32,500 bases of DNA from Sphaeroforma sirkka (Eukaryota; Opisthokonta; Ichthyosporea; Ichthyophonida). This document shows, piece after piece, positions 18,401-27,748 of the stretch (position 1 is the first letter of the stretch; each line of letters starts with the position of its first letter). The stretch spans positions 1 to 32,500 of the forward strand of contig LUCW03001930.1 in NCBI GenBank assembly GCA_001586965.3, in the 5' to 3' direction. Below the pieces are notes generated by a model. It did no database searches. It was not told the DNA's origin and was given only the letters and a program-made list of their open reading frames with translations. The translations under genes and the position numbers were made by a program.

Positions 18401-18785
18401 GGCGCCGTCGGAATTTTTACAAAATAAATAATGATGGGTCTGATCGCGTTGGCTGATATCCCTGTTGACCTAGGACCTCATAGACCTCCACAAAGTATAA
18501 ATAGCCAGATTGCTTTAGGCCATAGGAAGATCGGTGTCCGGCCTTTTTCCGCTTTGAGATGTGTGCGGATATGGTGTCAGTCTGGTCTTTGGAAGCAGCA
18601 GAATAATTTGATGTTGATAAAATGTCAGAGTCCTCCGACTCTCGATGGCGTTTACTAAAGGTGCTTGAGTAATTTCGCCTGGGTCCATAGGGTGTGAAGA
18701 TACAGTTGATAAGTCGTCGTTCGTCGGCTCAGCTTTTCTTCCTGTAGTCTGCTCCGTACACTGTCCATCCTTCCATATGTAAAAT

Positions 18786-19743
18786 TCATCCTAAAAAAAA
18801 GCGTATATCTCTGGTTCGTGATACTCTGTTGGTTTCTGGACTAAAAACTCGAAAAGTATCAGAGGTGGCTCGCTGGGGGTTAGCCATCACAATTCCACGG
18901 CGAGCACGTTTATCCCATTTGTTGCTTTTAGTCATCTTCCTCCATAAACATTTGCTGCCGACAGTTCGAAAACGGTTATTATTTGATTTACGGCCAGCGA
19001 ACCTTTCGATTGGCGTTGTCGGGTTCCTCTTACTCCCGACGTTGTTGTGAGCGTCTGTGACACGTTGGTATGCTTCACTCCAAAATTCATCACCTAATCC
19101 TGAGTTGTGCAGAGTCGCTCTAGCTCTTCCTAAATAAGTACGATGGCTCCGCTCAATTTTTCCATTGTGTTGTGGTGAGTCTTTTGGTGTTGATCGAATA
19201 TCGTAGCCAAGTCTTCGTAAGTTAGTCTCTACTTCCTTATCCACAAATTCCGAGCCTCGGTCGAATTGTAAAATGTTTGCTTTTCGTCCACTTAGTACTG
19301 TTAAGTCGTCCAATGCTCCGAGTAAGGTGTCATATACTACAGGCGCTTTCTTGGTGGACAGAGCTTCGAATTTCTCAAAGTTGGAGCAATCGTCTATGAG
19401 AGTAAGGCCATAGCAATTTCTTCCGATACTTCGTTTAAATTTTCCAATAAGGTCAATATAGAGTAAGTCCATTGGGTTTTGTGATGGGGCGTTGTTTCTG
19501 AATTTTCAGTGTCCAACGTCTGACAAGTTTACCCATGATACAAGACTCGCAGTTTGCATGGTAGTCGATAGGTGGCAGGCCCTTGGGTAAGTGATCTGGA
19601 TGTGCTAGTCGTTCATGCCAGCTGGCGGCGTAAGAAAATTCTTTTGAAAAAAATTCCAGGGGTACGACGTAAACGCTTTGCTTTTGCTCGCAATTAGATA
19701 CCAGGTGTTGGGGAGATAGCAAGAGGCAGACTGCGTTATCCAT
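18786..19743 (-). pseudogene. copia-1 integrase (zinc-binding domain and core)
   Basis: The N-terminal frame (19453-19743) holds the HHCC zinc-binding part, with WHERLAHPDHLPKGLP and CESCIMGKL. The next frame (18786-19472) holds the catalytic core: YIDLIGKF (first Asp), LQFDRGSEFVDKEVE (second Asp), and PKDSPQHNGKIERSHRTYLG (catalytic Glu). The DDE arrangement and the NG.IERSHRT block are typical of Ty1/copia integrases. It is broken. Confidence 0.85.
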
Positions 19744-19770
19744 GTAGATTTTGTATCCTGCCTTGGTTAA

Positions 19771-20442
19771 TTAGGGGACACTGATTAAGTTGGGTTTTAG
19801 GGTTGGCCCATAAATTGCCCTTCCAGCGTCACTCAATTGCCCTGAATGAGCTGCGATACCAATAGTCCCGTCAGCTAGGTGTACGTTTGTGAAGTGACAC
19901 TTTGCGTTTGATATCAACTCCAGATCGTTAATAATATGGACTAAGGCTCCACTGTCTAGAGTCCCACTAGGTTCAGCCATTGTTATTTTGTCAGTCGTAG
20001 ATGATCTTTGACCGAAAATTATCTCAGATTCTATAGCTTTGATAGGTGAAGAGATATCGTCCTCACTAATTTTATCGCTAAAAGCTTCATCTTCTTCGGA
20101 GTCGCTGTCGGTCAGCAGGTTGGGTAGGTCATCGTAGTCATCCTCACTAGAGCTGTCGAGTAAAAGTTTCGCCGGTCCATCGTCTTCGTCCGAACTATAA
20201 TTATTTAGAGTAAAATCTGATAGTTCTCTCTCGTCTGGCTCAATGTTAGTCTTAATCACGAATCCGGGGCAATTTTCGGGGGTAGCCATGATGGCTTCTG
20301 GCATATCCTCATCTGACAATTCGATGTCAGATTCGACATAGTCGGCAATTGCTGAAAATGCTCTAACGCCTTCATCGTCACTACTAGAATTCTGCTCATT
20401 ATTCATGTCCAAATTGAACGTTACTTTAGGAGGTTTACGCAT
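19771..20442 (-). pseudogene. copia-1 protease region
   Basis: The 223-residue frame has an acidic N-terminal half (SSSEDDYDDLPNLLTDSDSE) and then the retropepsin motif LDSGALVHIINDLELISNAK, where DSG is the catalytic signature. The second copy at 11542-11969 matches it. Protease releases the proteins of the particle. Confidence 0.8.
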
Positions 20443-21398
20443 TTCTTGCGCTAGATGCTTTTCTATAAAATTCGTTACGTTTATCTTGATGATAGCTGGG
20501 TTTCTTCAACGGATAGTCGGCGCGTCGTAAGTATGGTGTAGATTTCGGTACTGAATCGCCTTTGCGGTGGGGCTTGGACTCCTCAGTTCTTTTACGGTGA
20601 GTTATTTCCACGATTGTTAGAATATCGATTTTCATAAGGTTTGCGATACTCCCTGCGGTCAGAGTAAATGTGCGGTCTGGGTCTGCGATGCTTGGATCGG
20701 CAGTCACGAGCAATGTGACCTGGTTTGCTACAATTGGAGCACTTTTGTTCTGCTCTGGCAGAAAGTGCTCTCTCTCCTCCTCGAGTCTCTGTATTAGAGG
20801 TCGATGTTTGAATTTCCTCCATATCAAATTTTCGGAGATATTCGCAGAGCTCCTCGTAACTCATGACGTCAGTATCGACTGTATTGAGATGAGTCCTTGC
20901 AGCTTTAAAACGTTCATGGAGACTTTCTTTCAAGACGATTTTCAAGTCAATCTCAGACTGTGGAGCCTCGCGTTTCTCCAATACCATTTTCTTCAAATTA
21001 ATATCACCGATAAAAGCTTCCAAAGTTTCATTACTCTTCTGCGTTTTTGCCCAGAGCTCCTTTCTTGAGCGGCCGATACCTCCCTGGGTGATAATCTTTA
21101 ATTTGGGTTCCAATGCCTTGAAAAATGCGTAGAGTTCTTTCATGATGTGGAGTAACTCCTGTTGAAGTCTACGAGAGTTCGTATGATAAATTGACTCAGA
21201 CGCGACTCCACGGTCCTCTTGAGTAAATGTTTCACGTTGAGTCTCATAGTAGTCATCGGGTGGTGTAGCGACCTCGATCAGTTGTAGGCGACCCTGTTTC
21301 ATCAGGATCATATCCAATTGAGCTTTCCATTGGTCCCACTGGACCGGCTTATCCAGAATTAGAAATTTATCCTTTGGTTTCAAATCGAAGCTTGTCAT
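20435..21398 (-). pseudogene. copia-1 gag with CCHC zinc knuckle
   Basis: The minus-strand frame starts MTSFDLKPKDKFLILDK. It has a copia-type gag core (WDQWKAQLDMILMKQG near residue 20-36, then LKKMVLEKREAPQ further on) and a zinc knuckle, CSNCSKPGHIARDC (C-x2-C-x4-H-x4-C), followed by a basic Arg-rich tail. Gag forms the particle and the knuckle binds the RNA. The start lies about 34 bp inside the 5' LTR, giving a very short leader. Confidence 0.85.
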
Positions 21399-21431
21399 TC
21401 TCAGAGTAGAGGTAAAACGGACCTGATAACT

Positions 21432-21904
21432 TATTGTTCTCAGATATTAAAGTATCTTAAAGTGTTTTAAGTTTTAAGTGAATAGTTGAGATTTATTTGA
21501 TTCGAGTCCCTGCTTTTGTATGCTTTGGACTCGTAATTCTTGAGCCATTAAAAAAACACCTCTTAAGGTGAAAAAGGCTCTCACTTATTCTACGATCCAA
21601 TCCAAAGGCAGCGTCACCACGTCTTCAACGATTGTGGCTTCCATTGTAATCTTTAGCCTTATGCTCTTAGATTGTACTTCTCCGATAGTTAGGGATGCCT
21701 TCATGCCCATCAGAGATATTCTATATTGGTGATTCCATACTCCCGGCATTTTGGTTCCGAGATAATTCCATCTAAAATATTTCCGTGTCCCTCTCTGAGT
21801 TTAGATTCTCTCCTTGGGTGATGCTGGGATAAACCTTGTTGAGTCTCCGCTGTTTGGCCGTAGTTTTATGCTTGGTAAATAATCCTGGTTTACTGCGATC
21901 AATA
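21432..21904 (-). repeat. copia-1 5' LTR (right copy)
   Basis: 473 bp, TATTGTTCTC to GATCAATA on the plus strand, followed by the CAAGG duplication. It aligns end to end with the left LTR. On the minus strand the region just inside it reads AGTTATCAGGTCCG, where a tRNA primer-binding site would be expected. I cannot match it to a tRNA with confidence. Confidence 0.9.
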
Positions 21905-21909
21905 CAAGG
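21905..21909. repeat. Target-site duplication, right copy (CAAGG)
   Basis: Matches 16194-16198 exactly. Gypsy-1 sequence resumes here. Confidence 0.85.
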
Positions 21910-22748
21910 AGCAGGAGCGTAAGAACTACTTTGTTTCGGTTCAGGCGCATTTTATGGAGATTAAGAAACGGGTAGACTACTTAGCTAATGCGGCTGAGTT
22001 AGGTGATGCAGACGATTACGTTCTACCTCGTCTGCATGACCTGTTAGCTGAGGTGGACATGCCAGTTGGTGCGACAACGATATCTTCGGCTAAGGAGGTG
22101 GATCCGCAGGTAAACCTAGAGTTTGACCAGTCTCAGTTAAAGAAGTTAACGCAAGACGTGTGGAATCCCTAAGAGAGAACTGACTACTATGATCAAAGAT
22201 ATACAGTCGGTAGCTTATAATGTTATCTCTCCCACATTTATGGTTTTTGACGACATCCGCTTTCGGGATGGTGTAGAGTTCAAAGTGAAGGATGGTGCGA
22301 AGCCAGCATATCACGTGACCCCAACAATGATCCCACGTTCACCTCGGTGCTTGGTGGTAAAGTGGGGGATTGGGACCAAGGTCGCATTTCACCAAAGATC
22401 TCGGAGGCGGAAGCCAAAGGTTACTGTGCAATGCCACACATGGTCTTCAAGAGACCTGGGTTTGTTCCATTGTCAATCAACGATTGGAGGTGCTGTATTA
22501 ACTATAAAAAACTTAATGGCTCTCTGGATTGCGGGGAATATGCGGTACCCACTGAACAGGAGTTCTTGTCATCGGTGCGAGGAAAGAAGTACCGTACCAT
22601 GGTAGATCTTGGGCAGGGCTTTTGCCAGCTCAAGGTGGCGGAAAGCTCGCAGCATCTCTTGACGTTCTGGACCCCTTGGGGTAAGCGTACGTTTGTAGGC
22701 ATCCCGGTCGGTATCAAGCCGACATCTTGGTTATGCAACAGAGGATGA
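21910..22748 (+). pseudogene. gypsy-1 protease/RT N-terminal region
   Basis: After the copia insertion the plus strand resumes with helical sequence (MEIKKRVDYLANAAELGDAD). It then enters the Ty3/gypsy RT: FVPLSINDWRCCINYKKLNG (the 'RMC.DYR.LN' block), YRTMVDLGQGFCQLKVAESS (the block with the first catalytic Asp) and WTPWGKRTFVGIPVGIKP (the 'F..MPFGL' block). It is broken. Confidence 0.7.
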
Positions 22749-23158
22749 AACATGCCTTTCAGAGCGTTGACGGACTCAAGACTTGCATTGACTTACATTG
22801 ACGATATGGGCGTCGGTGACAATGATCCCAAGTAGTATTGGAAGAGCAAAAGGGCTTTGATTGCGGCATGTAAGAAGCACAACGTCAAGCTGAATTTGAA
22901 GAAGTGTTGCTTTGGGTTCTCCAACCGTCCGGATCTAGCGCTGGGGCGGTTAGTAAACGAGAAAGGGTCTTCTATTAGTGAGGATAGGATAGTGCAAGGA
23001 TCTGCCTGCCTCCTGGTATCACACGATTGGCTATTGGAGTCAATACAGTCAGTCCCTCGTCCACTCGTCTGTCGTCATTTATGGTCTTCATCAGCTGGTC
23101 TCAATGGCGGCGTCCACTCAAATCGTCAGATTGTATGACGTCATGGTCTTGCTAGGAT
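22749..23158 (+). pseudogene. gypsy-1 RT C-terminal part
   Basis: Around 22790-22805 the sequence encodes YIDDM, the catalytic YxDD motif. Then follow KKHNVKLNLKKCCFGFSNRP and GRLVNEKGSSISEDRIV, matching the gypsy thumb blocks 'LN..KC.F' and 'G..VS..GI..D..K'. It is broken. Confidence 0.7.
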
Positions 23159-23760
23159 TTAGTTTTTTTTTTTTCGGGCCTTTTCGGGCTCAGCAACTGG
23201 TCGAGGATAGCTCAGGGTAGTCAACCTGCAGTGTGAATCCCTGAATCCCATCTCGGATCTTAGCAAGAAGGACGTCCCCTTTGAATGGGAATCGATCCAA
23301 CAGCAGGCGTTCGATCGCATCCGCGCTGAGGTGGCCAAGGGGGGGGAGGTTCTGGTCGAACCTGGGTTCGAAGATAACTTGGAGAGGTACTGTGATGCGA
23401 GTGATTCGGTGGGAGCGAGCGGGGAATTGTTTGCTCGACGAGACAAGAAGTTGTGCCCGGTAGGGTTCTGGTCTTCGAAGTTCAGCCCAGCCCAGTTAGG
23501 ATACCACATCACAGACAAGGAGGCATTGGCTATTGTGTATTGTTTGCACAAGTCTTGGCGCATAGTCGAGAGGTCGCAGCATCCACTCACGATCTTCAGG
23601 GATCATGAGCCGTTGGCTATGATGCTGATGAAGGATCCGCTGTCTTATGACTCGTCGGTGAGAGGTAGGAAGATCTTTGATATAGTACTCAAGCACATAC
23701 CGGGTGAGCTGAATCCTGTAGCTGGCGTGCAGTCGCGCTTAGGATATCTTATTGACCCGA
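23159..23760 (+). pseudogene. gypsy-1 RNase H
   Basis: The frame from 23331 reads YCDASDSVGASGELF (the 'DAS..G.G..L' opening), FWSSKFSPAQLGYHITDKEA then LAIVYCLHKSWR (the 'Y...EKE.LA' block), LTIFRDHEPLAMM (the 'TDH..L' block) and LKHIPGELNPVAGVQSRLG (the 'PG..N..AD.LSR' block). Motif order is complete. An 11-T run at the left edge is low-complexity. Confidence 0.8.
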
Positions 23761-24700
23761 AGATGCAGGCTCGGGGTGCGCCAGTAGAAGAGTGGGCTCA
23801 CTGGAGTGATCCGGTAGTGGTGAATCCTATGTTAGAGTCCTATGCTTTGGGCAAGAGTTGGTCCAACAAGGTATGGGATAAGTTTGGTCCATTTGACGCG
23901 GAAGACTTTGCTCATCCGACTAACTATCGGATAAAGCCCTTCTACCAGCCCACACTGGCAGGGGGGGGGGGAATGTTTGCGCTGCGGACCTGGATGGGTA
24001 CGAGGTGGTGCTTCAATCCGAAGTGGTCCAATTTGGGCAAATGCCCCTAAAGCTCGCTGGTTCAAGGAGATGGTTCCTCTTCTCTCGGCTGACCCGATGG
24101 TCATATATTCGAAAGAAGGTGTCTTCCTGAAGCATGAGCAAGTCCATGCCGGCGCCCGATTTTGTGACCGTCACATGAGTCCGTACAGACCGTAGAAACT
24201 GCGTAAGAGCTTTTGGGAGAAGTTGGAAGCCGAGCGGCCCATCTTTGAGACGTTAGCTGCGGCGGCAATAAAACGTGAAGATGAGGTTGTTTCCTGTATG
24301 GTACAGGAGGACACAGTAGGTGCTGTGACTCTTCCGAGTGGTAAGAGAGTTAGGTGTGGTCTCCCAGCAGAGGAAGCTGGGGTAGAGATCGCAACTATCT
24401 CTGCAGTGGGTGCTTTTTCCACACAATGAGGATACCAGGAAGGTGCTGGATCAGTCTGTGAGGAAAGCAGAAGTCCAACTAGAAGAGGTTGGCACGCCAC
24501 AGGGTGGGGGGTCGTTAGGAGTGATGTACACGCGCAGTGAGAGTGCGAAGTCCCCGAAGTTAACTCGGCGACAAATGGACTTGGCCAAGATTGTGGATAC
24601 GGTGCAAGCTCAGGACGGAATGGATCTGGATGAGTCAGAGGCCGAGGAGCCGCTTAGTGCTGAGGAGTGCACTAAGATGGAGGAAGATCTAGTGGACGAG
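23761..24700 (+). pseudogene. gypsy-1 linker between RNase H and integrase
   Basis: About 900 bp of protein-like but unrecognised sequence. It is Trp-rich early (EEWAHWSDPVVVNPMLESYA), has a G10 run near 23961-23970, and has an acidic stretch late (DLDESEAEEPLSAEECTKME, then EEDLVDEPIEDLKRE). Gypsy elements usually have a shorter tether here, so this one is long. I find no known domain. Confidence 0.4.
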
Positions 24701-24769
24701 CCCATAGAAGATCTGAAGCGGGAACGGCTTCAGTCGATGAAGCTCTCGGTGTTTGGGATTGAAGTGGGG

Positions 24770-25615
24770 GTACAATCATAAAACGAATTGTACGATGCAC
24801 ACACGAGCTGTTTGCACATGCGAGTGCTAAGCGGTTAGACCAACTGACACGCACGTTCTGGTGCTGGAGCGGCATGATGGAAATATGTACTCATGTGCGT
24901 CAGAGTTGTGATGCTTGTCAAGCGGTCTCTGACGACTTAGGGAAAGAGAAGGGTCTCCTCCAGCAACCGAAACGCCCTGAGGAAGCCATGAGAGAGATAA
25001 GCATGGACTTCACGGACTTTGACCTAGTGAACGGCCAATCCAAGGTGTTGCTGGCGGTAGACACGTAGACTCGCATGATGTTTGCAAGAGTCTTCAGTCC
25101 GAACGCAGACGGAGCGTCTGCGGTGCGCTTTATGGAGGAACAGGCCCTGGCTTGGGGCTCTCCTACGGTCTAGTGATGAATGCGGACAGGAAGTTCCAGA
25201 ATAGAGACTTGACGACATTCTGTGAGCGCCGTAACATTGAGCCGCACTGGATCACGGTGGACCGACCACCATCAGAGTAATGGTCGGCCAGAGACACTCA
25301 TCAGGACGATGAACGATTGGCTTCGCAGAGAGATCAAGGCAGCGGATGATTCTCCGCATGCGTGGCCCCACTTGGTATATGAGATGGTGCGTATTTACAA
25401 CGCTACACGCAATTCAGTCACGGGGATCTCGCCATATTTCCACATGACGGGCAGGTACTTCAATGGGCAGCAGCACTTAGAGCTGCAGGACAGGGTACTT
25501 TCACTGTTGGAGTCTGAGAAGGGCACGGAGGCCATGGTCCGTGACGCTGTAGCGGATGTTCGTGATCGGCGAGCTCAGCTGGAACAGCAGAGTAGCACCA
25601 ATATCAAACGCGAAG
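24770..25615 (+). pseudogene. gypsy-1 integrase (zinc domain and core)
   Basis: The zinc-binding domain shows HASAKRLDQLTRTFWCWSGM and then CTHVRQSCDACQ (HHCC arrangement). The core follows with ISMDFTDFDLVNGQSKVLLA (first Asp), NADRKFQNRDLTTFCERRNI (second Asp) and later EMVRIYNATRNSVTGISPYF, the block that follows the catalytic Glu. The frame meets the solo LTR at 25616 and the integrase C-terminal part resumes after it. It is broken. Confidence 0.75.
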
Positions 25616-25949
25616 TGTAGAGTTTGAGAGTAGCTAATAAGATACGACCAGAAGTAACAATAGACCTGACCTCTTTTGCGAATCCTACAGCCAGGTAAAC
25701 GTCCTCGGCTGAACGACTCGCATTGAGTCTTTATTTGTGTTTAGTCTTTTCTACATTAGACTCAATTTTTTACATAAGTGTTTTCTCTCACACGGGAGTC
25801 CCGGTATTATCTACCGGTAATCCCGCTCTATTTCTGATCACTCTATCATCAGAAATATTGGATCCTAGATCCAAAACTCAGTATTTGATAATCCTGGGTT
25901 TTGGATTTTAGGATCGGCTTTTCTGTTAATCTGGCCCTTGGATGTTACA
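25616..25949 (-). repeat. Solo LTR, family S, copy 2, nested in gypsy-1 integrase
   Basis: 334 bp with TGTAG...TTACA ends, matching 11011-11339 along its whole length. GAAG stands on both sides (25612-25615 and 25950-25953), a 4-bp target duplication. The gypsy integrase coding sequence is interrupted here and resumes right after. On the minus strand AATAAA is again present, so that is the probable sense. Confidence 0.8.
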
Positions 25950-26192
25950 GAAGACGTACCATTGTTGCCGGTGGGTTCCCAAGTTTGGTATCGGCTCCGT
26001 GGCAAGTCACATGATCTGTCTGCACGTTGGGGTGGCCCGGCTAAGGTGGCGTCAGTTCAGGCACCACTTACTCACGTGGTTGAAATGGCAGACGGCACAC
26101 ACCGCAAGTTCTTGCGGGCCGAGTTGAAGCCCCATGTGGGAAAGCTCATGAAAGAAGCGAATGCTCGGACGACGGTCAACTGGTCCCTTTGA
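25950..26192 (+). pseudogene. gypsy-1 integrase C-terminal (GPY/F-like) part
   Basis: Begins right after the solo LTR: VPLLPVGSQVWYRLRGKSHD, then LSARWGGPAKVASVQAPLTH, then HRKFLRAELKPHVGK. This is the usual 'vGd.V.......KL...w.GP..V' module following a gypsy integrase core. It shows no chromodomain. Confidence 0.65.
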
Positions 26193-26595
26193 GAATTGGT
26201 TGCTGTATCAGTCGCCGCTCTGTGAGTCCAAGGATGGTTACAAACAGGCGATTGGACATTGCCTGAGGCGTACGAAGAAGGCCCGCACATGGTCCACCGC
26301 TATGAGTTCGGTCTGGGGTCGGTTGCAAATGTGGTGCGATGAGGTGGATTTGGCGTGTTACATACCGCTAGTACCGGGGTCTGGAACTAAACATGTGCTT
26401 CCTGCGCAGTATGATGAACTTTTGAAGCGCATGTTCCCAGATAAGGATAAGCGAGCCCACTTCAAGCGGCAGGATGAGAAGTGTTTCGCTTTCGCGCAGT
26501 CGACGAAGTACCGTGATGGACGTCTTCGAGTGTGGGGTGAGCTACAGTTGTCCGAGAATGGAGTCGAGTTGCCGCCGCGACGTTTGTTCTGGTAG
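26161..26595 (+). pseudogene. Extra C-terminal module of gypsy-1, unrecognised
   Basis: An overlapping frame of about 144 codons continues after the integrase C-terminal part. It is rich in Trp, Cys and charged residues (WGRLQMWCDEVDLACYIPLV, then YDELLKRMFPDKDKRAHFKR, then FAFAQSTKYRDGRLRVWGEL) and ends at a TAG at 26593-26595. It looks coding and sits between integrase and the 3' terminal repeat, where some gypsy elements carry an additional gene or extension. I recognise no chromodomain, envelope or aspartic protease features. Confidence 0.4.
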
Positions 26596-26956
26596 AAAAT
26601 CCTCCAGGGTGGAAGTAGAGTGGCCGAACTCTACTTCCCACGAAGGCGGAGGGTAAGTCTCTCTCGCAAGTACACACGAGGTGTACATAGGTAGACAGTT
26701 TTTTCTTATCTTTTAGACGTATATGGAGCAGAGGCCGCTAGGCCGCGGTACTCAGACACAGTGGGTACAGTGGCAGCCACGACGGTAGCGTGGCATGCAA
26801 CCGTAGCGGGAGGTTGTAATTGACTGTGAACTGAGCCCTAGGGTTTGTGTTTAGGTTTTGTTTTTGGCCGACCCAATTCTGATGTCATCAATATTTTGAT
26901 GTGAATTCACACATGGTGGAATTCATATGTTCAGGAATATAGTATACATAAGAAAG
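26596..26956 (+). other. gypsy-1 3' untranslated region
   Basis: Non-coding sequence between the last frame and the right terminal repeat. A purine tract, AAGAAAG (26950-26956), borders the repeat and could be the polypurine tract. Nothing else is recognised. Confidence 0.4.
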
Positions 26957-27063
26957 TGTATGGCACATTAAGTGCCATACGCTACGACACTATTATTATA
27001 ACTTGTATGATAGCTAATAATAAACTGTGATGTACGTCTAAGATATAGAGCTGAGAAGTACAC

Positions 27064-27064
<1 letters not shown>
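26957..27064 (+). repeat. gypsy-1 right terminal repeat
   Basis: Matches 13002-13109 with the same hairpin (GTATGGCAC, loop ATTAA, GTGCCATAC). An (AT)39 run begins three bases after it. In the left copy the same place holds a short AAT run. Confidence 0.6.

Positions 27065-27066
<2 letters not shown>

Positions 27067-27144
<78 letters not shown>
27067..27144. repeat. (AT)39 microsatellite
   Basis: A perfect 78-bp AT run directly after the gypsy terminal repeat. Runs of this length are unstable and can extrude as cruciforms. Confidence 0.95.
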
Positions 27145-27147
<3 letters not shown>

Positions 27148-27178
27148 CATGTGTGTGTGCGTGTGTTTACATATACAC

Positions 27179-27292
27179 GTTGTTGTAGCTTCTGAGTGTG
27201 GTTCATTTATTGTCCTCTGAGTGTGGAACGTTGTAGTATCTTCTGAGTGTGGTACGTTACGGTATCTTATGATTGTGATCTGTTGTAGTGTA
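27179..27292. repeat. About four 30-bp imperfect tandem repeats
   Basis: Units centred on CTTCTGAGTGTGGTWCGTT recur about every 30 bp (near 27190, 27216, 27240, 27268), increasingly diverged. Non-coding. Confidence 0.55.
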
Positions 27293-27333
27293 CGTGCTTT
27301 GCCTGGCGATGACGTGCAAAAACTCGGATATGG

Positions 27334-27608
27334 CGGTACAGCGGGAGATGTGACTCATGCCTTGTGTCTAAGTGCGTCCAACTATACGAGGTGGGATCTG
27401 TACTGACTTAGGTGACTCGTAAGCCCACACGCGCACACGGTGTATATGAAATGTTCACTTCTATTTCTCTGAATCCCTGAATGAATTTAGTTGTAATCCT
27501 ATAATTTTAGTTTTCATTGTATTCCTATTAGTTTTATTGCAATCTTATAAACTCGGTTGTAATCCTATTAAATAGGTTGTATTCCCATTAATTTAGTTGT
27601 AGTCCTAT
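27334..27608 (+). repeat. Dispersed repeat R1, copy 1
   Basis: About 275 bp similar to 30394-30668, from GGTACAGCG through a stretch of roughly six 20-bp imperfect repeats (consensus TTTAGTTGTAATCCTATTAA). It ends abruptly where a fragment of the coiled-coil gene's last exon begins. No ends typical of a mobile element were seen. Confidence 0.7.
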
Positions 27609-27748
27609 TGCTGAAGCTGAAGTGGGCGCGTAAGCACACGCTGAAACTGACAGAAAATTTACCAGGCATTTTAAGACAGTTGAAAGACCTCGACTCGAAA
27701 AAGAAGAAATAGATTTCGAACTGATTTGGAAACGGACCTGATATTAAG
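27608..27748 (+). pseudogene. Fragment of the coiled-coil gene's last exon, copy 1
   Basis: Starts in mid-exon (LLKLKWARKHTLKLTENLPG) and matches the second half of the last exon of the gene at 30852-31054 up to its stop and about 35 bp beyond (TTGGAAACGGACCTGATATTAAGG). It is on the plus strand, opposite to the intact gene. With no first half and no splice acceptor, it is a pseudogene piece. Confidence 0.75.

Larger units (their letters stand above)
16199..21904 (-). mobile_element. Ty1/copia element (copia-1), nearly whole, inactive
   Basis: 5.7 kb on the minus strand with two LTRs, perfect CAAGG target duplications, and gag, protease, integrase, RT (YVDD) and RNase H in Ty1/copia order. 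A polypurine tract borders the 3' (left) LTR. The LTRs differ by very roughly 8-10 percent by eye, so the insertion is old. All main parts are present in some form, but the coding region is broken several times. It is inserted in gypsy-1 and itself carries a SINE-like insertion. Both LTR ends are TATTG/CAATA instead of the usual TG/CA. Confidence 0.9.
13002..27064 (+). mobile_element. Ty3/gypsy fossil (gypsy-1), split by nested insertions
   Basis: Two 108-bp terminal repeats (13002-13109 and 26957-27064) enclose, in plus-strand order, a gag-like region, RT, RNase H and integrase. The internal part is divided by a chromovirus fragment (about 13974-15537), the copia-1 element (16199-21904) and a solo LTR (25616-25949). 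Without these it would be roughly 6.4 kb, a normal gypsy size. It is broken in many places and is the oldest layer of the nest. Its outer target duplication could not be recognised. Confidence 0.6.

Noticed and set aside
26161-26595. Envelope gene of a gypsy-type virus
   Set aside because: No signal peptide, membrane anchor or cleavage motif is seen. It is listed only as an unrecognised module.
26982-27206. ORF over the (AT)39 run
   Set aside because: Most of it is an Ile-Tyr repeat translated from the microsatellite.
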